Below the pieces are notes generated by a model that was not told the origin of the DNA, searched no databases, and saw only the letters and a program-made list of their open reading frames with translations. This document shows positions 8,737 to 11,272 of a stretch of DNA of 11,272 nucleotides, in pieces; positions within the stretch are counted from its first letter, which is position 1; every line of letters begins with the position of its first letter. The position numbers were made by a program, and so were the translations under genes. Source of the DNA: REEB95 sp035648735 (lineage in GTDB: Bacteria; Pseudomonadota; Alphaproteobacteria; ATCC43930; CGMCC-115725); assembly GCA_035648735.1 (NCBI GenBank), contig DASRKX010000065.1, positions 1 through 11,272 of the forward strand. The letters run 5' to 3'.

Positions 8737-8850
8737 ATGATTGCGGAGCCGTACCCGCTCCAACTCATGCAGACTCACCGCGTCTCGGCCAGCGTAAACT
8801 ACGTCCGCAACGAAGGCGCCAAGTTAGTCGCGCCTATTGCAATGGAGTGA
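8737..8850 (+). CDS. Possible small ORF, 37 codons, coupled to the next gene
   Basis: An ATG at 8737 opens a 37-residue frame (begins MIAEPYPLQLMQTHR, ends APIAME) that stops with TGA at 8848-8850, two bases before the ATG of the 179-residue membrane protein. A GAGGA sequence (8721-8725) lies 11 bases upstream, a little far for a Shine-Dalgarno. The last codons (ATG GAG TGA) contain the ribosome binding site of the next gene, a layout that allows translational coupling. An in-frame TAA two codons before the ATG rules out a longer form with this frame. It has no membrane segment. It could be a leader peptide, a small protein, the tail of a degraded gene, or chance. Confidence 0.35.
   Translation: MIAEPYPLQLMQTHRVSASVNYVRNEGAKLVAPIAME
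8844..8847 (+). promoter_or_regulatory. Ribosome binding site that fixes the start at 8853
   Basis: GGAG lies 5 bases before the ATG at 8853. It supports this start over an in-frame ATG 141 bases upstream (8712), which would add 47 residues of low-complexity, Arg/Pro-rich sequence with no counterpart in the related membrane protein. Confidence 0.65.
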
Positions 8851-8852
8851 CC

Positions 8853-9392
8853 ATGACCTTTGACGAAGAGCGCGCGATGGAATGGATTCGCCATTTCAAT
8901 GCGTTGACCTTGAAGGCGGCCAACATCTCCGCTGCCTACGCCAAAATGGCGCTACAAACGATCACGATCCTTAACGGCGGCGCGTTGATTGCACTTCCGC
9001 CCTTCGCTACGATAGCCAAGCTCGTAATTCGAGAGCATCACTACCTTCTTGTAAAAATCGGCCTATGTTTTGTTGGCGGTCTCGCGTTGAGCACTATCGG
9101 AGTATTTTTTGCGATCGCCACGACGGCGCTTCAGACAGGACGGGTCGCCTGGGCACGTAATAAAGTGGTGTTGAAGCACGAGCGAAACCGCGAAGGCGCC
9201 GACCGAGCATCCATCGAGGCATCGATCATCGAGACTGAAACAAAGGAATCAACAAAACGCTTTTGGGCAGCAATCTTCCGGTGGACGTCGGCGGCGTTCT
9301 GTCTATTTGCGTTCTCGGCATTTATTGTCGGAGTTTGCCTGACCGCCTACCTATTGGTACATGCGCCGTCGGTGAGAGCCACGACGCTGTAG
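8853..9392 (+). CDS. Unrecognised membrane protein, three predicted helices
   Basis: I do not recognise this 179-residue protein. It has an N-terminal amphipathic segment (1-32), hydrophobic stretches at about 34-54, 67-92 and 145-169, and a charged, probably cytoplasmic, helical loop between the second and third (about 97-140, rich in Arg, Lys and Glu). The first helix carries LNGGALIALPPF (40-51), similar to VNAGSLVALLAL in the protein at 7493-7942. Both share the order of helices and the longer basic loop before the third, though here that loop is about 25 residues longer. There is no signal peptide. The start at 8853 is supported by GGAG at 8844-8847. It lies downstream of the 205-residue gene and the possible small ORF on the same strand, and converges on the oxygenase gene with a 51-base gap in which I see no clear terminator. 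The function is unknown; a membrane partner or pore-forming effector would be speculation. Confidence 0.8.
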   Translation: MTFDEERAMEWIRHFNALTLKAANISAAYAKMALQTITILNGGALIALPPFATIAKLVIREHHYLLVKIGLCFVGGLALSTIGVFFAIATTALQTGRVAWARNKVVLKHERNREGADRASIEASIIETETKESTKRFWAAIFRWTSAAFCLFAFSAFIVGVCLTAYLLVHAPSVRATTL

Positions 9393-9443
9393 CCTGCCGC
9401 CGCCGATTCCGCCATTTTTATTGACGATGAGAGAGGACGAATC

Positions 9444-10100
9444 CTACCCGAACAGCCGCTTGATGCGGGCCGAGACGCCGTGGCGGAAGCGCTCGCGCCG
9501 CACGACGCTGTCGCTTTCGACCCAGTTGAGCTGCACGACGCGGCGCGGGCCGCTGGCCGGCGCATGGCCGTGCCAGGAATGCGGCGTCACCTTGAACGCC
9601 AGCAGCGTGCCGGCGGCGGGCGGCACCTCGGCGATCACGTCGTCGAGGCTGTGGTCGGAGCGCAGCAGGCGCAGTCGGCCGCCCGACGCTTCCCAGGCCT
9701 CGTTCATATAGACGAGGACGGTGATGAGCTTGGTCACGCTGTCGGTGTGGATGCGGCCGTCCTTGGCCTGCGCCTGGCCGCGCACCGTCACCATGGTCGG
9801 CCGGCCCGCCAAATCCATGTCGAATTTGCGCGCGAAGGCGTCGCGCATCGCCTCGCCCTCGATCTCGGCGAGAAATTGCCGGAACGCCGGTCCATAGGTC
9901 ACGTCGGAAACCGGAAAGCTGCCGGGCTGCGCGATCGCGGGATAATCGGCCGCGAGCGCGGTGCGCGCCGCCGCGGGCACGAAGCCCGGCGCGATGAGAT
10001 AGGGATAGGGCTCGCGCTCGAGCCGGGTGCGCTCGAACAAGGCGAGGTCGATGAAGCGCAGATCGGCGCCCGACCGGGATTTTTCCGCCGCGATGGTCAT
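9444..10100 (-). CDS. 2OG-Fe(II) oxygenase family protein
   Basis: This encodes a putative 2-oxoglutarate- and Fe(II)-dependent dioxygenase of the prolyl-hydroxylase-like superfamily; such enzymes hydroxylate a protein or small molecule while turning 2-oxoglutarate into succinate and CO2. The 218-residue product has the double-stranded beta-helix signature: the HxD iron pair as IHTDS (His118, Asp120), the distal histidine in SWHGH (probably His177), and an arginine ten residues on in GPRRVVQLNW that would bind 2-oxoglutarate. The N-terminal part has PYPYLIAPGFVP, a common opening in this family. No signal peptide is seen, so it is cytoplasmic. The start at 10100 has only a weak ribosome binding sequence. 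It converges on the accessory membrane-protein gene and is GC-rich like the core genes, so it marks the right edge of the accessory segment. The substrate cannot be told from the sequence or the neighbours. Confidence 0.9.
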   Translation of the reverse strand: MTIAAEKSRSGADLRFIDLALFERTRLEREPYPYLIAPGFVPAAARTALAADYPAIAQPGSFPVSDVTYGPAFRQFLAEIEGEAMRDAFARKFDMDLAGRPTMVTVRGQAQAKDGRIHTDSVTKLITVLVYMNEAWEASGGRLRLLRSDHSLDDVIAEVPPAAGTLLAFKVTPHSWHGHAPASGPRRVVQLNWVESDSVVRRERFRHGVSARIKRLFG

Positions 10101-10166
10101 GGCCCATCATAGCGGCTGCGGCTCGATTGTTAAATCGCCTTCATCAAGCGGGAAGGCTCGCGCCGG

Positions 10167-10280
10167 CTAGAAATCCTGCCGGAAGATCCGGGTCGTCACA
10201 TAGATCAGCAGGATCGGCACGAACCACGCCAAGGTGATGTCGCCGAATGCCACCCGGTGCTCGCTGAGCCAATGGAACAT
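10167..10280 (-). CDS. Possible small membrane protein, 37 residues
   Basis: A short frame encodes 37 residues with a charged start (MFHWLSEHRVAFGD), one hydrophobic stretch (ITLAWFVPILLIYVTT, about 15-30) and a basic end (RIFRQDF), the usual shape of a single-pass small membrane protein. AAGG lies just 2 bases before the ATG at 10280, closer than ideal. It is on the same strand as the oxygenase gene, which starts 66 bases further on, and fills most of an otherwise empty 300-base gap before the cysteine synthase gene. The frame stays open upstream through the cysteine synthase region, which is a GC-rich antisense artefact. It is not a family I recognise; it could be chance. Confidence 0.4.
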   Translation of the reverse strand: MFHWLSEHRVAFGDITLAWFVPILLIYVTTRIFRQDF

Positions 10281-10300
10281 GACCTTATCTAGGCAAGGAG

Positions 10301-10317
10301 CGGGGATAGCATCCCCG
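10301..10317. repeat. Perfect 7-bp inverted repeat upstream of the cysteine synthase promoter
   Basis: CGGGGAT (10301-10307) and ATCCCCG (10311-10317) are exact inverted copies around AGC. The site ends 21 bases before the -35 hexamer of the cysteine synthase gene and 20 bases before the ATG of the small leftward ORF, so it could be an operator for either. No T-run follows in either direction, so it is not an intrinsic terminator. Confidence 0.4.
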
Positions 10318-10338
10318 TCACGGCCCCGCGCGGCCCTG

Positions 10339-10366
10339 TTGCGCGGCGGCGGTGATTCCTTATAGT
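10339..10366 (+). promoter_or_regulatory. Promoter of the cysteine synthase gene
   Basis: TTGCGC (10339-10344) and TATAGT (10361-10366) are 16 bases apart, a good sigma-70-type pair. The predicted start near 10373 leaves a leader of about 28 bases. Confidence 0.55.
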
Positions 10367-10400
10367 CAGCCCCTCCCTTTCCGCAGGCCATCCGGCGCGC

Positions 10401-11272
10401 ATGGACACCCGCAACGGCTTTATCGAGACCATCGGCAACACGCCGCTCATCCGGCTGCGCCGCGCCTCCGAGGCGACGGGCTGCGAGATTCTCGGCAAGG
10501 CCGAATTCCTCAATCCCGGCGGCTCGGTCAAGGACCGCGCCGCGCTGTTCATCGTCAAGGACGCCGAGGTGCGCGGCACGCTGAAGCCCGGCGGCACCAT
10601 CGTCGAAGGCACCGCCGGCAACACCGGCATCGGCCTGGCGCTGGTCGGCAATGCGCTGGGCTACAAGACGGTCATCGTCATGCCCGAGACGCAGAGCCAG
10701 GAAAAGAAGGACATGCTGAGCCTGTGCGGCGCCGATCTGCGGCTCGTGCCGGCGGTGCCCTACACCAATCCGATGAACTATGTGCGCTATTCCGAGACGC
10801 TGGCGCGAGAAGTCGCCGCCCAGGAGCCCAAGGGCGCGATCTGGGCGAACCAGTTCGACAACCTCGCCAACCGCCAGGCGCATATCGAGACCACCGGGCC
10901 CGAGATCTGGCAGCAGACCGACGGCAAGGTCGACGCCTTCGTTTCCTCGGTCGGCACCGGCGGCACGCTGGCCGGCGTCGGCATCGCGCTCAAGAAATTC
11001 AATCGCAAGATAAAAATCTTCCTCGCCGACCCGATGGGCTCGGCGATCTATTCCTGGTACGCGCATCACGAGCTGAAATCCGAGGGCAATTCGATCACCG
11101 AGGGCATCGGCCAGAGCCGCATCACCAAGAACATGGAGGGGGCACCGCTCGACGGCTGGTTCCAGGTCACCGACGAGGAGATGCTGCCGATCCTGTTCGA
11201 CCTCATCACCGAGGAGGGGCTGGTGCTCGGCGGCTCGACCGGCATCAACATCGTCGGCGCGATGAAGGCGGC
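10401..11272 (+). CDS. cysK: Cysteine synthase A (O-acetylserine sulfhydrylase), C-terminal end missing
   Basis: Cysteine synthase is a PLP enzyme that replaces the acetyl group of O-acetylserine with sulfide to give L-cysteine, in the cytoplasm. About 290 codons are present and the frame is open at the window end. Seen in order: IETIGNTPLIRL (8-19); the PLP lysine in NPGGSVKDRA (Lys45); the substrate loop as EGTAGNTGIGLA (70-81); the glycine-rich phosphate site SSVGTGGTLAGVG (about 181-193); and GGSTGIN near the end, which holds the serine that contacts the pyridine nitrogen. The insertion-like stretch around VPYTNPMNYVRYSE is typical of a longer cysteine synthase subgroup seen in Alphaproteobacteria. 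The start at 10401 gives the family N-terminus; the ribosome binding site is weak. A related PLP lyase such as cystathionine beta-synthase is less likely given the loop sequences. It diverges from the oxygenase gene and has its own promoter. Confidence 0.93.
   Translation, partial: MDTRNGFIETIGNTPLIRLRRASEATGCEILGKAEFLNPGGSVKDRAALFIVKDAEVRGTLKPGGTIVEGTAGNTGIGLALVGNALGYKTVIVMPETQSQEKKDMLSLCGADLRLVPAVPYTNPMNYVRYSETLAREVAAQEPKGAIWANQFDNLANRQAHIETTGPEIWQQTDGKVDAFVSSVGTGGTLAGVGIALKKFNRKIKIFLADPMGSAIYSWYAHHELKSEGNSITEGIGQSRITKNMEGAPLDGWFQVTDEEMLPILFDLITEEGLVLGGSTGINIVGAMKA

Noticed and set aside
8712..8852. A 47-codon N-terminal extension of the 179-residue membrane protein
   Set aside because: Arg/Pro-rich, without similarity to the related membrane protein, while a good GGAG ribosome binding site supports the start at 8853.
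7319..9400. An attachment-site repeat of the tRNA-Asn 3' end at the right edge of the accessory segment
   Set aside because: I found only a 6-base GAGCCA match near 9377, which is expected by chance; no longer copy of the tRNA end is visible, and no integrase is present.
10281..11069. A long leftward open frame through the cysteine synthase gene, joined to the small ORF at 10167-10280
   Set aside because: The upper part is the antisense of cysK. Only the final 37 codons, outside cysK and with a membrane segment, are kept as a candidate.

Overview
The window is a GC-rich stretch of what looks like an alphaproteobacterial chromosome. Two things point there: a PopZ-type (DUF2497) polar organising protein, a family I know only from Alphaproteobacteria, and the gene order PCMT-like methyltransferase, tolC, popZ, valS, which is typical of that class. 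I cannot name the genus. All statements come from reading the sequence; no database search was run.

Layout. From about 7020 down to 1 there is one long leftward run of housekeeping genes: a divergent PCMT-family methyltransferase, tolC, popZ, valS, a small GYD-domain gene, greB and the first 177 codons of ilvD, which leaves the window. To the right, tRNA-Cys(GCA) and tRNA-Asn(GTT) point rightward. Each has its own plausible promoter, and a strong bidirectional-looking terminator follows them. From about 7390 to 9400 lies a visibly AT-richer accessory segment. It holds a leftward small membrane protein, a rightward unrecognised 205-residue protein, a possible 37-codon ORF, and a rightward second small membrane protein. 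After it, GC-rich core sequence resumes with a leftward 2OG-Fe(II) oxygenase, a possible tiny membrane-protein ORF, and a rightward cysteine synthase gene cut by the window end.

How the genes relate. The left block is core physiology: branched-chain amino acid synthesis (ilvD), transcript cleavage and elongation (greB), valine tRNA charging (valS), cell-pole organisation (popZ) and outer-membrane export (tolC). The popZ upstream region carries one perfect and one near-perfect DnaA box, which may link popZ expression to the replication cycle.

The part most likely to hold something undescribed is the tRNA-adjacent accessory segment. Its two membrane proteins share a three-helix plan and an N-[AG]-G-[SA]-L-[VI]-A-L motif in the first helix, and they flank a soluble-looking protein I cannot place. 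No integrase, transposase or attachment-site repeat is visible, so the mobility of this segment is inferred only from position and composition.
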